64,000 nt of DNA from CAINVV01 sp038323575 (lineage in GTDB: Bacteria; Bacteroidota; Bacteroidia; Bacteroidales; Prolixibacteraceae): assembly GCA_038323575.1 (NCBI GenBank), contig JBBQHB010000001.1:1-64000 (forward strand), read 5' to 3'. The notes beneath the pieces are model-generated. The model saw nothing but the letters and a program-made list of their open reading frames with translations. It searched no databases and had not been told where the DNA came from. Shown piece by piece: positions 44,212-52,807 of this stretch (position 1 is the first letter of the stretch; each line of letters opens with the position of its first letter). A program made the translations under genes and the position numbers.

Positions 44212-44967
44212 TTATCGTTTTTTTATACAGATTACCTGGTTCTTATACGTTAGGTTGATGGATTTGTAAAGCGTCCATCCCCCGTTTTTAAATCCCTCTT
44301 TGTAGAGCGCTTTTAAATTCCTGAACTTTACCTGATAATCCTCCGGCGAACCGAAGTATATCAGCTGATCCCCGACACGGGGAACCATCGTCAGATTTCC
44401 GTTTCCGCCCACATGGATCTGATCAATCTGGGCACTCAGAAACGGATCATCCTGAATATAGGTGATCAGCGGAAGAAGCCGTTTGCGGGCAAATTCATAA
44501 GCGATCACCCCTGAAACCATCAGCACACGCGGCGTATAGTTCGGCGTCCAGTCGATGCTTTTGCCAAACCTGTCCATGTAATAATCACGTCCGGGCTGAT
44601 CGATCCTGAACTCGGGTTTCCGCTGCCGGATCCTGACCACAACAGATCCTTCGCCCGGTTTTCCCCTTCCCACAATGGAAGTAAATACCTTTACCTCTTC
44701 AACTGCTTTTATCTTTTGCAAACCATCTTCAATATTCCGCAAATCAATGTTTTCCAGATTCTGGTGCAGGATGCGGGAATTATGGCTCAGTACCCAATCC
44801 CTGATCTCCCGGCTCCTGATGAATTGATTGTCGACCGAATCGGTTATCTCGACCCTTACATCGGTGCAAACGATCTTCTTGCGCTCGTAAATGGTAAACC
44901 CCAAAGATAGGGAGACCAAGCCGAACACAAGGCACCAGACGACCAGCGTTCCAATTTTTTTAAGCAT
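44212..44967 (-). CDS. ftsQ: cell-division protein FtsQ
   Basis: A 251-residue bitopic protein. A short cytoplasmic N-terminus, one transmembrane helix (TLVVWCLVFGLVSLSLGF), then a divergent POTRA-like part (VRVEITDSVDNQFIRSREI, AVEEVKVFTS). The C-terminal part holds the FtsQ-type stretches VRIRQRKPEFRID, LPLITYIQDDPFL and FGSPEDYQVKFRNLKALY. It recruits the late divisome with FtsB/FtsL. Its start overlaps the end of murC by eight bases, and ftsA follows after two bases. Confidence 0.88.
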   Translation of the reverse strand: MLKKIGTLVVWCLVFGLVSLSLGFTIYERKKIVCTDVRVEITDSVDNQFIRSREIRDWVLSHNSRILHQNLENIDLRNIEDGLQKIKAVEEVKVFTSIVGRGKPGEGSVVVRIRQRKPEFRIDQPGRDYYMDRFGKSIDWTPNYTPRVLMVSGVIAYEFARKRLLPLITYIQDDPFLSAQIDQIHVGGNGNLTMVPRVGDQLIYFGSPEDYQVKFRNLKALYKEGFKNGGWTLYKSINLTYKNQVICIKKR

Positions 44968-46348
44968 CTTCCTTTTCTTTCAAATAACTGACAAGCGGAT
45001 TTACCAGACGGTCGATGTCGCCGGCCCCCAGTGTCAGCAATATATCAGGCTGATAATCATCAAGGATTGTCGGAAAATCGGCTGCCGAACATCTCCTTTT
45101 TGATTTCAGTTTCATTTTACCCAGAATCAATCCGGCGTCCACGCCCGGTATGGGTTCTTCGCGTGCCGGATAAATCTCCATCACCAGTGCATCATCCAGC
45201 AGATCAAGGCTCTCTGCAAAACCATCTGCAAAGTCGCGGGTACGGGTGAAGAGGTGCGGCTGGAAAATTCCTGTTATCTTCCTGCCGGGATAGAGGTGGC
45301 GGACTGACTTGATCGTCGCCTCCAGTTCCCTTGGATGATGTCCGTAATCATCAATGTAGACAGTGTGTTTACCCTTGTAACGGATATCGAACCGACGTTC
45401 AACACCTTTGTAATCAGGCACCGAAGCAACGATTTCCGCCGGCATAACACCGTTCAGGAGCGCCAGCGCGATGGCTGCCGTCATATTTTCGACATTCATC
45501 AGGCCGGGATAATGAAGGGTAATTCCCCTGATTGTCCCGAAAGGCGAGGTCAGATCAAAATGGTAGGCTCCTTCCGTGACCACCACATTTTTGGCCATGA
45601 AGTCTGCAGCTTCCGTGGCAGAATAGCTGAAATAACGTATACCGCTGTTCCAGCTAAAATCCACCTCCACTCCTTTGCGGTAAAGCAGAATTCCCCCTTT
45701 GTTGATCTGCCCTGCAAAAGTGGCGAAGGCATCCACCAGGTTACCGGCAGTGCCGTAAATATCGAGGTGATCGGGATCCATCCAGGTGATGACGGCCATT
45801 TCGGGAAACAACCGGAGGAATGAGCGGTCAAACTCATCAGCTTCCGCAACCATCAGGTTGCTGTCGTTGTCAGGCAGCAGCAAATTGGTTCCGTAGTTCC
45901 GCGATATCCCTCCCATGAAAGCAAAACAGCCGACGTGCGACTCCTTCAGCAGATAGGCGGTCATCGTGGTAACCGAGGTTTTACCATGCGTGCCGGCGAC
46001 GGCCAGGCATCTTTTTCCCTTGCTCAGGGTCCCGAGTACCTGTGAACGCTTGACCAGGGCAAACTGGTTATCACGCAGAAAGGTCATTTCACAGAAACTC
46101 TCCGGAACTGCCGGCGTGAAGATGACCAACGTGCTCTCCCGGTCAGCAAGTTGCGGCATAAGCTCCTGATCCTCTATAAAATGCACAGGTATACCTTCGG
46201 CAATCAATTCATCGGTAAGCGGAGAGGGAGTCTTGTCATACCCCGAAACCTGCATGCCGGCAAACTTGAAATAACGGGCAAGGGCGCTCATGCCGATGCC
46301 TCCTATTCCCAGCAGGTAAACTTGTTTTATGTTATCAGGCGCTATCAT
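44960..46348 (-). CDS. murC: UDP-N-acetylmuramate--L-alanine ligase MurC
   Basis: A 462-residue Mur ligase that adds L-Ala to UDP-MurNAc. An N-terminal Rossmann part opens VYLLGIGGIGMSALARYF (MurC fingerprint). The ATP loop is AVAGTHGKTSVTTM, followed by GGISRNYGTN, AEADEFDRSFL and DDYGHHPRELEATI. Domain order and length are standard. It follows murG by six bases and overlaps ftsQ. Confidence 0.96.
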   Translation of the reverse strand: MIAPDNIKQVYLLGIGGIGMSALARYFKFAGMQVSGYDKTPSPLTDELIAEGIPVHFIEDQELMPQLADRESTLVIFTPAVPESFCEMTFLRDNQFALVKRSQVLGTLSKGKRCLAVAGTHGKTSVTTMTAYLLKESHVGCFAFMGGISRNYGTNLLLPDNDSNLMVAEADEFDRSFLRLFPEMAVITWMDPDHLDIYGTAGNLVDAFATFAGQINKGGILLYRKGVEVDFSWNSGIRYFSYSATEAADFMAKNVVVTEGAYHFDLTSPFGTIRGITLHYPGLMNVENMTAAIALALLNGVMPAEIVASVPDYKGVERRFDIRYKGKHTVYIDDYGHHPRELEATIKSVRHLYPGRKITGIFQPHLFTRTRDFADGFAESLDLLDDALVMEIYPAREEPIPGVDAGLILGKMKLKSKRRCSAADFPTILDDYQPDILLTLGAGDIDRLVNPLVSYLKEKEDA

Positions 46349-46354
46349 ATTAAA

Positions 46355-47455
46355 TTATTTTATCAACGAAGCAATTACCTCCACAATATCATTGGTTGCA
46401 TGAGGTGTTGCTATTTTTTTAATGTTTTCAGCCAACAGGGCAAGGCGCTGTTGGTCGTTTACCAGCAGCAAGGCTTCTTCAACCAGACGGTCGTTTACCT
46501 CCGCATCCCTGATAAGCACAGCAGCATCCTGATCTGCCAGTGATTTGGCGTTGGCTGTCTGGTGATCCTCAGCCACATTGGGGGAAGGCACCAGGATAGC
46601 CGGTTTGCCCACCACGCACAATTCACTGATCGTTCCGGCACCTGCCCTGGAAATGACGAGGTCGGCTGCCGCGAAAGCCAGGTCCATCCGTTGGATAAAC
46701 TCCAACAGGTGGACGCTCCCGGCAGGGTTGGCCTCCAGATCACTTTTGAGATCAGCATAATATATTTTGCCCGTCTGCCAGAGAAACTGGACACCGGATG
46801 AACGAATCAGTTCCAGTTTTGCCCGGATGCCATTGTTCAGGGACCGTGCCCCCAGGCTTCCGCCCACAACCAGCACGACAGGTTTGGCGGGATCCAGTCC
46901 GAAAAATTTGAGCGCCTCATCCGACTTATTTTCGATATCTTCCAGTCCTTTTCGGATCGGATTTCCGGTAAAGACCAGTTTTTCTTCCGGAAAAAACCGC
47001 CCCATATTTTGATAGGCAACGCAGATTTTGCTTGCCTTTTTTCCCAGCAGTTTGTTGGTGACTCCGGCATAAGAATTCTGCTCCTGCAAAATGGCCGGAA
47101 TGCCCATTTGGATTGCCACTTTCAGGATCGGTCCGCTGGCATAGCCGCCAACACCGATCACGCAGTCGGGTTTAAATTTCCTGACCACCAACCTGGCTTT
47201 CCAGAGTGATGCCAACAGTTTGGGGAGAAACAACAGGTTGCGCCAGATCTCACCCCTGTGAAAACCGGCTACCGGAAGCCCTACAATAGGAAACCCCGCT
47301 GCGGGAACTTTTTCCATCTCCATCTTGCCAATGGCGCCAACGAAGAGAATCTCCGCATCAGGGAAACGCTGTTTCAACCCTTCTGCGATAGACAGTGCAG
47401 GGAATATGTGACCTCCCGTGCCTCCTCCGCTAACGATGAACCGATGGTTACTCAT
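46355..47455 (-). CDS. murG: lipid II synthase MurG (GT28 glycosyltransferase)
   Basis: A 366-residue enzyme that adds GlcNAc to lipid I on the cytoplasmic face of the membrane. N-domain motif SGGGTGGHIFPALSIAEGL is diagnostic; VIGVGGYASGP and QEQNSYAGVTNKLL follow. The C-domain carries VVGGSLGARSLN, then SRAGAGTISELCVVGKPAIL for UDP-GlcNAc binding. Its start overlaps the ftsW end by four bases, so translation is coupled. Confidence 0.96.
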   Translation of the reverse strand: MSNHRFIVSGGGTGGHIFPALSIAEGLKQRFPDAEILFVGAIGKMEMEKVPAAGFPIVGLPVAGFHRGEIWRNLLFLPKLLASLWKARLVVRKFKPDCVIGVGGYASGPILKVAIQMGIPAILQEQNSYAGVTNKLLGKKASKICVAYQNMGRFFPEEKLVFTGNPIRKGLEDIENKSDEALKFFGLDPAKPVVLVVGGSLGARSLNNGIRAKLELIRSSGVQFLWQTGKIYYADLKSDLEANPAGSVHLLEFIQRMDLAFAAADLVISRAGAGTISELCVVGKPAILVPSPNVAEDHQTANAKSLADQDAAVLIRDAEVNDRLVEEALLLVNDQQRLALLAENIKKIATPHATNDIVEVIASLIK

Positions 47456-48708
47456 ACACTCAATTTTTTATTTAACGACGCCAACAAATCTTCTCTTGAA
47501 GACTCATCATCCGTTTCATCTTCAATTTCACTGTGCACTTCACTGACAGAAAGTGCCTCAGCCTTGTTTTCATCGCTCACTTTGAAGAGAAAACCGAAAG
47601 CGATGGCCGTAAAAAGCTGGGATGTTCCTCCCCAGCTTACCCAGGGCAATGGCTGACCGGTAACGGGTATCAGCCCTGCAGATACGCCCATGTTGATCAT
47701 TGCCTGAAGCATAATCAGTGTTACTACGCCTGTTGCCAGGAAGAGCGGGAAAGTCCGCTTACATCCTTTGATAATCGCCAGCCCCCTGGTTAAAAGGATC
47801 AGGTAAAGCAGCATGATCCCGGCACCGCCGATGATTACACCGTATTCTTCTACGATAATCGCATAAACGAAGTCGTTGTATGCGGCGCTCATCCTGTTGC
47901 TGATATCGCTCTTACCTGCTCCTACACCGAAAAATCCGCCGCGGTAGATGGCAATTTTGGCAAATTCAGCCTGCGTAATCCCTTCGTCCCCGACTTTTTC
48001 AGAATTACCCAAATAGGTGTCGATCCTGTGGTTGAAAGTGTCAAGCCTTGAAATTTTGTACAATATATCCGGCAATTTATCCTTGAGCGTATATTGGGCT
48101 ACCAGCAGTGAAAGTGCAAGGGCAATAACAGTGACCATGTACATTATTTTAACCCTACCAACAAACATCATGATGAATGCCGTTGAAACTACCAGGAATG
48201 CTGATGAAAAATTGACCATAACCAGCAGCAATCCCAAGGCGCCCACTCCTGCCAATATTCTCAGGAAAGTGATCTTCCGGGAATCCGGATCTTCTTTGCT
48301 CACGGATAAAATTCGTGCCACCCACAATACGATCGCAATTTTGGCAAATTCAGCCGGCTGGAAACTTAAGGGACCTATGTGAATTGTCCTGCCGCTTCCA
48401 CCATCGGCCCTGCCAAACAAAACACCCAGGACCACCAGGAAAAGTGCGACCAGAAATACCGGATTGGCAATCCTGTTGTAAAATTTGACCGACTGGTATT
48501 TAACCATCAGCATGATGATCATAAATCCCATGGCCTGAACGGCGATCTGCCTCAGTATATAATAAGAAGTATTACCATGAAGCTTCCTGAATGCCAGCGC
48601 TCCGGTGGAGCTATAGACAACCAGGATCGAAGCCAACGACAGGATGAGGACAACCATCCATAGTGTCCGGTCACCTTTGAGTCTGCTGAGGTAATCGCTG
48701 AATTTCAT
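47452..48708 (-). CDS. ftsW: SEDS peptidoglycan polymerase FtsW
   Basis: A 418-residue polytopic SEDS protein with about ten transmembrane helices. It has IHIGPLSFQPAEFAKIAIVLW (the conserved loop around the catalytic Asp region), YRGGFFGVGAGKS, AAYNDFVYAIIVEEYGVIGG-like spacing, and VTGQPLPWVSWGGTSQL. It polymerises septal glycan with the FtsI transpeptidase. The 50-residue acidic tail (ESEIEDETDDESS-like) is cytoplasmic and unusually charged. It lies 31 bases after murD. Confidence 0.93.
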   Translation of the reverse strand: MKFSDYLSRLKGDRTLWMVVLILSLASILVVYSSTGALAFRKLHGNTSYYILRQIAVQAMGFMIIMLMVKYQSVKFYNRIANPVFLVALFLVVLGVLFGRADGGSGRTIHIGPLSFQPAEFAKIAIVLWVARILSVSKEDPDSRKITFLRILAGVGALGLLLVMVNFSSAFLVVSTAFIMMFVGRVKIMYMVTVIALALSLLVAQYTLKDKLPDILYKISRLDTFNHRIDTYLGNSEKVGDEGITQAEFAKIAIYRGGFFGVGAGKSDISNRMSAAYNDFVYAIIVEEYGVIIGGAGIMLLYLILLTRGLAIIKGCKRTFPLFLATGVVTLIMLQAMINMGVSAGLIPVTGQPLPWVSWGGTSQLFTAIAFGFLFKVSDENKAEALSVSEVHSEIEDETDDESSREDLLASLNKKLSV

Positions 48709-48739
48709 TCTGGTTTATCCGTGTATTACTAAATATTTA

Positions 48740-50080
48740 TCAGAGATTCCTGACCGCCTCTTTAAACTGGCGACCACGATCTTCGTAATTCTTAAAAAGG
48801 TCGAAACTTGCACAGGCAGGGGAAAGCAGTACGGAATCCCCTTTTGCAGCAAGAAAATAGGCGCTTCTTACAGCCTCTTCCATACTGCGGGATTCCACAA
48901 TCTCGAGACCTTTGTCCTTGAATGCAGCTTTGATCTTGCTGTTGTCCACTCCGATACAGACGATGGCTTTAACCTTTTCCTTCACCAGGTCGAAGAGTTG
49001 TGAGTAGTCGTTTCCTTTGTCGATCCCGCCGACGATCCAGACCACTTTGGTCGACATGCTCTCCAGTGCGTACCAGACCGAGTTGATGTTGGTTGCTTTG
49101 GAATCGTTGATGAACTCGATTTCATGCACCCGCATAAATCGCTCCAGCCGGTGTTCGACACCCTGGAAATCGCTCAGGCACTCCCGGATATCATCCTTGC
49201 GAAGTTTGAGCAGCATTCCGGAAATGCCGGCTGCCATCGAGTTGTTTAAATTGTGTTTACCGTGTAGGGCCAGTTCTTGGATTGTCATGTCAAATATGTT
49301 ATTGAATACGTTTATCTTCATTGTTTTACCTTCTACCCAGCCACCCTCCTTCAACGGATGTTCTGTCGAAAAGGGCAATTTTCTGCCGGCAAGACTCCGC
49401 TGTGCCAGTTCTGCCGCAATCACCTGATCATCATCGTTGAAGATGAAAAAATCATCTTCCGTTTGGTTTTGAACGATCCTGAATTTTGAGTCGGTGTAGT
49501 TTTGCATCTCATAATTGTAACGGTCGAGGTGATCGGGCGTGATGTTGGTCAGAACAGCAACATTGGCACGGAAATCAAACATTCCGTCCAGCTGGAAGCT
49601 GGAAATCTCAAGCACATAAAAATCAAAATCCTCTTCAGCTACCTGCCTGGCAAAACTTTTTCCGATGTTACCTGCCAACCCGACTTTTAAACCTGCACGC
49701 TTTAAAAGGTCGTAGGTTAAGAGGGTGGTCGTTGTCTTTCCATTGCTGCCGGTGATGCAGATCGTGGTAGCCGAAGTGTAACGGCCGGCAAATTCGATTT
49801 CTGAAATCACGGGAATTCCTGCTTTCAGCAACAACTGAACGATTGGAGCCTTGTCCGGGATGCCCGGGCTTTTGACTACCAGGTCCGCTTTTAATATCAG
49901 CGTCTCCGTGTGATTGTATTCTTCGAAAGGGATGCCATGGGCCAACAGATCGGCTTTATAGTCAGGCCGAATAGCCCCAAAGTCAGAGACGAAGGTCAGA
50001 TATCCTTTGGCGGCACCAAGGATTGCTGCTCCAACGCCGCTCTCACCTCCTCCCAGCACAATCAGTAGTTTTTTCTCCAT
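48740..50080 (-). CDS. murD: UDP-N-acetylmuramoylalanine--D-glutamate ligase MurD
   Basis: A 446-residue Mur ligase that adds D-Glu. It has the N-terminal nucleotide-like fold LIVLGGGESGVGAAILGA, ATP loop ITGSNGKTTTTLL, ITPDHLDRYNYEMQNY and the C-domain VWIVGGIDKGNDYSQL, ending LLSPACASFDLFKNYEDRG. All are standard MurD marks. It follows mraY by two bases in the cluster. Confidence 0.96.
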   Translation of the reverse strand: MEKKLLIVLGGGESGVGAAILGAAKGYLTFVSDFGAIRPDYKADLLAHGIPFEEYNHTETLILKADLVVKSPGIPDKAPIVQLLLKAGIPVISEIEFAGRYTSATTICITGSNGKTTTTLLTYDLLKRAGLKVGLAGNIGKSFARQVAEEDFDFYVLEISSFQLDGMFDFRANVAVLTNITPDHLDRYNYEMQNYTDSKFRIVQNQTEDDFFIFNDDDQVIAAELAQRSLAGRKLPFSTEHPLKEGGWVEGKTMKINVFNNIFDMTIQELALHGKHNLNNSMAAGISGMLLKLRKDDIRECLSDFQGVEHRLERFMRVHEIEFINDSKATNINSVWYALESMSTKVVWIVGGIDKGNDYSQLFDLVKEKVKAIVCIGVDNSKIKAAFKDKGLEIVESRSMEEAVRSAYFLAAKGDSVLLSPACASFDLFKNYEDRGRQFKEAVRNL

Positions 50081-50082
50081 GG

Positions 50083-51333
50083 CTACCGCATTTTAAGGGT
50101 TGCAATCGTTAAAACCGAAAGAATGATCCCGACAATCCAGAACCGTATCACAATTTTTGCTTCCGGAAATCCTTTTTTCTGGAAGTGATGGTGAAGAGGA
50201 GCCATCAGGAAAACCCTTCTGCCCTCGCCGTATTTCTTTTTGGTATACTTGAACCAAATAACCTGGATCATAACTGAAAGATTCTCAATTAAAAAGATGC
50301 CGCAGAGCAAAGGAATCAGAATTTCTTTCCGGATGATAATGGCAAATACTGCCAGAATTCCACCGAGCGAAAGACTTCCGGTGTCTCCCATAAATACCTG
50401 TGCCGGATAGGAATTGTACCACAAAAACCCGATGCAGGCCCCGATGAATGCGGAGATATAAACTGTAAGTTCACCCACATAAGGTATATACATAATATTA
50501 AGGTATCCGGCATAGATCATGTTACCACTTAGGTAGGCAAGGACTCCGAGTGTGGTTCCGCTGATGGCCGAGACCCCGGTCGCAAGCCCATCCAGGCCGT
50601 CCGTGAGATTAGCTCCGTTGGATACTGCCGCGATAATGAAAATGATGATCAGCGCGTAGAGAAACCAGACGAGTTTATCGGCCAGGGGCCCGGTAAAGCC
50701 CACCAGCCATTTGTAGTCAAATTGGTGACTTTTGATAAATGGCAGCGTCGTCTCAGTTGATTTGCGGTCGACGGTGACCTGACGGACCTCTTTTTTCCCG
50801 GTCTGCGGATTCACGGTAGTTTCGGTTTTCACTCTCCCGTTGGGAAGATATACCTGATCGCGAACGATTACATCACTGTTGAAATAGAGGGTGCCTGCAA
50901 CAATCAATCCCAGCATTACCTGTCCCATGATTTTGAATTTACCTGCCAGACCCTGTTTGTCTTTCAGGAAGACTTTGATGTAATCGTCGACGAATCCTAT
51001 CACGCCCAGCCAGATGGTTGAGATAATCATCAGGATGATGTAGACATTTTCGAGTTGGGCAAACAACAGTACAGGAATCAGGATAGACGCCAGTATGATA
51101 ATTCCTCCCATGGTTGGGGTTCCTTTTTTCTGCATCTGTCCTTCCAGTCCAAGGTCACGGATTTCCTCTCCGATCTGCTGACGCTGCAGTATCCTGATTA
51201 CTTTCTTTCCCCAAATGGTGGCAATAAACAGCGCAACTATCACAGCAAGGGCAGAACGGAAAGAGATGTATTCGAACATCCTCGCACCCGGGATATCAAA
51301 TTTTTCTAAGTATCTGAACAGGTAGTAGAGCAT
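50083..51333 (-). CDS. mraY: phospho-MurNAc-pentapeptide transferase MraY
   Basis: A 416-residue polytopic enzyme that forms lipid I on undecaprenyl phosphate. Signature sequences are KKGTPTMGGIIILASI, GVIGFVDDYIKVFLKDKQGL, NLTDGLDGLATGVSAI and FMGDTGSLSLGG, with MAPLHHHFQKKGFPE near the end. It carries a periplasmic-loop insertion of about 60 residues (VNPQTGKKEVRQVTVDRKS) that makes it longer than the E. coli protein, a trait shared by Bacteroidota. Confidence 0.96.
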   Translation of the reverse strand: MLYYLFRYLEKFDIPGARMFEYISFRSALAVIVALFIATIWGKKVIRILQRQQIGEEIRDLGLEGQMQKKGTPTMGGIIILASILIPVLLFAQLENVYIILMIISTIWLGVIGFVDDYIKVFLKDKQGLAGKFKIMGQVMLGLIVAGTLYFNSDVIVRDQVYLPNGRVKTETTVNPQTGKKEVRQVTVDRKSTETTLPFIKSHQFDYKWLVGFTGPLADKLVWFLYALIIIFIIAAVSNGANLTDGLDGLATGVSAISGTTLGVLAYLSGNMIYAGYLNIMYIPYVGELTVYISAFIGACIGFLWYNSYPAQVFMGDTGSLSLGGILAVFAIIIRKEILIPLLCGIFLIENLSVMIQVIWFKYTKKKYGEGRRVFLMAPLHHHFQKKGFPEAKIVIRFWIVGIILSVLTIATLKMR

Positions 51334-51339
51334 TTATCT

Positions 51340-52806
51340 TTAGTTTAGCGTAGATGCGTTAAATATTTCTTTTACTATTTCGCGGTCGTCAAAATGGTAT
51401 TTCACCCCTTTGATCTCCTGGTAATCTTCATGGCCTTTGCCGGCGATCAGGATGATGTCTCCCTGATGCGCCATCATGCAGGCGGTACGGATTGCCTCTT
51501 TCCTGTTGGTAATGGCCAGCACTTTTGCCCTCAGCCCGGCAGGAACACCTGCCATCATATCGGCGATGATCTGGTCAGGCTCCTCCGACCGCGGATTATC
51601 TGATGTCAGAATTACTCTGTCGCTTGCCCGGACAGCTTCCGCAGCCATTTCAGGCCTTTTGGTTTTATCGCGGTCGCCTCCGGCGCCAACGACACAAAAC
51701 ACTTCCTGAGCACCGGTTTTGGTTTCATTTATTGTTGAGAGCACATTTTTAAGGGCATCCGGCGTGTGGGCATAATCGACTACCGCAAAATAGCCGACGG
51801 GTGAACGGAAAATTTCAAACCTGCCGTCCACCGGTTTCAGTTGGCTCATTACCCTCAAAACCTCCTCGGGTTCGGCACCGGACAAAACTGCTGTGGCATA
51901 GACTGCCAATAGGTTGTATGCGTTGAAATTGCCTGCAAAATGGTTCCAGAACTCTTTCCCGTTCACATTCAGCAGCATCCCGTCAAAATGACTTTCGATC
52001 ACTTTAACTTTAAAATCCGCCATTGTCCGTGCAGCGTAGGTAAATTTGCGGGCCTTGCAATTCTGCAGCATCACCATGCCGTTTTTATCGTCTATGTTGG
52101 TTAGGGCGAAAGCTTCTGCCGGTAAGTTGTCGAAGAACCTTTTTTTTGCATTGCGGTATTCGATAAAAGTCTTGTGGTAATCCAGGTGGTCGTGAGTCAG
52201 GTTGCTGAAAACCGCACCATCGAATTTTATTCCGGCAATGCGCTGCTGATCAATGGCATGCGAGCTGACTTCCATAAAACAATGGGTGCAACCGGCTGCC
52301 ACCATCGCGGCCATCGTCTCCTGCAGCTGAAGAGCATCCGGGGTTGTATGGGTAGCATTCTGTTTCTCCGCACCTATATAATTACATACGGTGGAAAAGA
52401 GTCCGCTGGTGTGACCCATGGCCGTAAACAACCTGTACAGCAGGGTGGCTGTAGTTGTCTTGCCGTTTGTGCCGGTAATCCCGACAACTTTCATTTTCCC
52501 GGAAGGATACCCGTAAAAACTGGCGGCAACTTTACCCAAATCAGCAGCCGAATCTGACGATAGAATCCAGGTAACAGATGGATCAGGGTTTTCAGGTAAC
52601 AGCGTGCACATTACGGCTCCCGCACCTTTTTCCAGGGCGGCAGGAATGTATTGATGGCCGTCAGCATGTGTGCCGGCAGTCGCCACAAAGAGGGCGCCGG
52701 CTTTAACTTTGCGCGAATCGAAAGCAATCCCGGAGATTTCAATCCCTGAATCACCGGTTACGGATAAACCTCCGATTCCTGATAATATGTCGATTAACTT
52801 TACCAT
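51340..52806 (-). CDS. murE: UDP-MurNAc-tripeptide synthetase MurE (meso-DAP type)
   Basis: A 488-residue ligase that adds the third residue of the stem peptide. The N-domain starts with ISGIAFDSRKVKAGALFVA. The ATP loop is GITGTNGKTTTATLL; the carbamylated-Lys region and YAHTPDALKNVL follow. The DNPR motif in ILTSDNPRSEEPDQI predicts meso-diaminopimelate as substrate, so the wall should be of the A1gamma type. It lies one base after ftsI. Confidence 0.95.
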   Translation of the reverse strand: MVKLIDILSGIGGLSVTGDSGIEISGIAFDSRKVKAGALFVATAGTHADGHQYIPAALEKGAGAVMCTLLPENPDPSVTWILSSDSAADLGKVAASFYGYPSGKMKVVGITGTNGKTTTATLLYRLFTAMGHTSGLFSTVCNYIGAEKQNATHTTPDALQLQETMAAMVAAGCTHCFMEVSSHAIDQQRIAGIKFDGAVFSNLTHDHLDYHKTFIEYRNAKKRFFDNLPAEAFALTNIDDKNGMVMLQNCKARKFTYAARTMADFKVKVIESHFDGMLLNVNGKEFWNHFAGNFNAYNLLAVYATAVLSGAEPEEVLRVMSQLKPVDGRFEIFRSPVGYFAVVDYAHTPDALKNVLSTINETKTGAQEVFCVVGAGGDRDKTKRPEMAAEAVRASDRVILTSDNPRSEEPDQIIADMMAGVPAGLRAKVLAITNRKEAIRTACMMAHQGDIILIAGKGHEDYQEIKGVKYHFDDREIVKEIFNASTLN

Positions 52807-52807
52807 T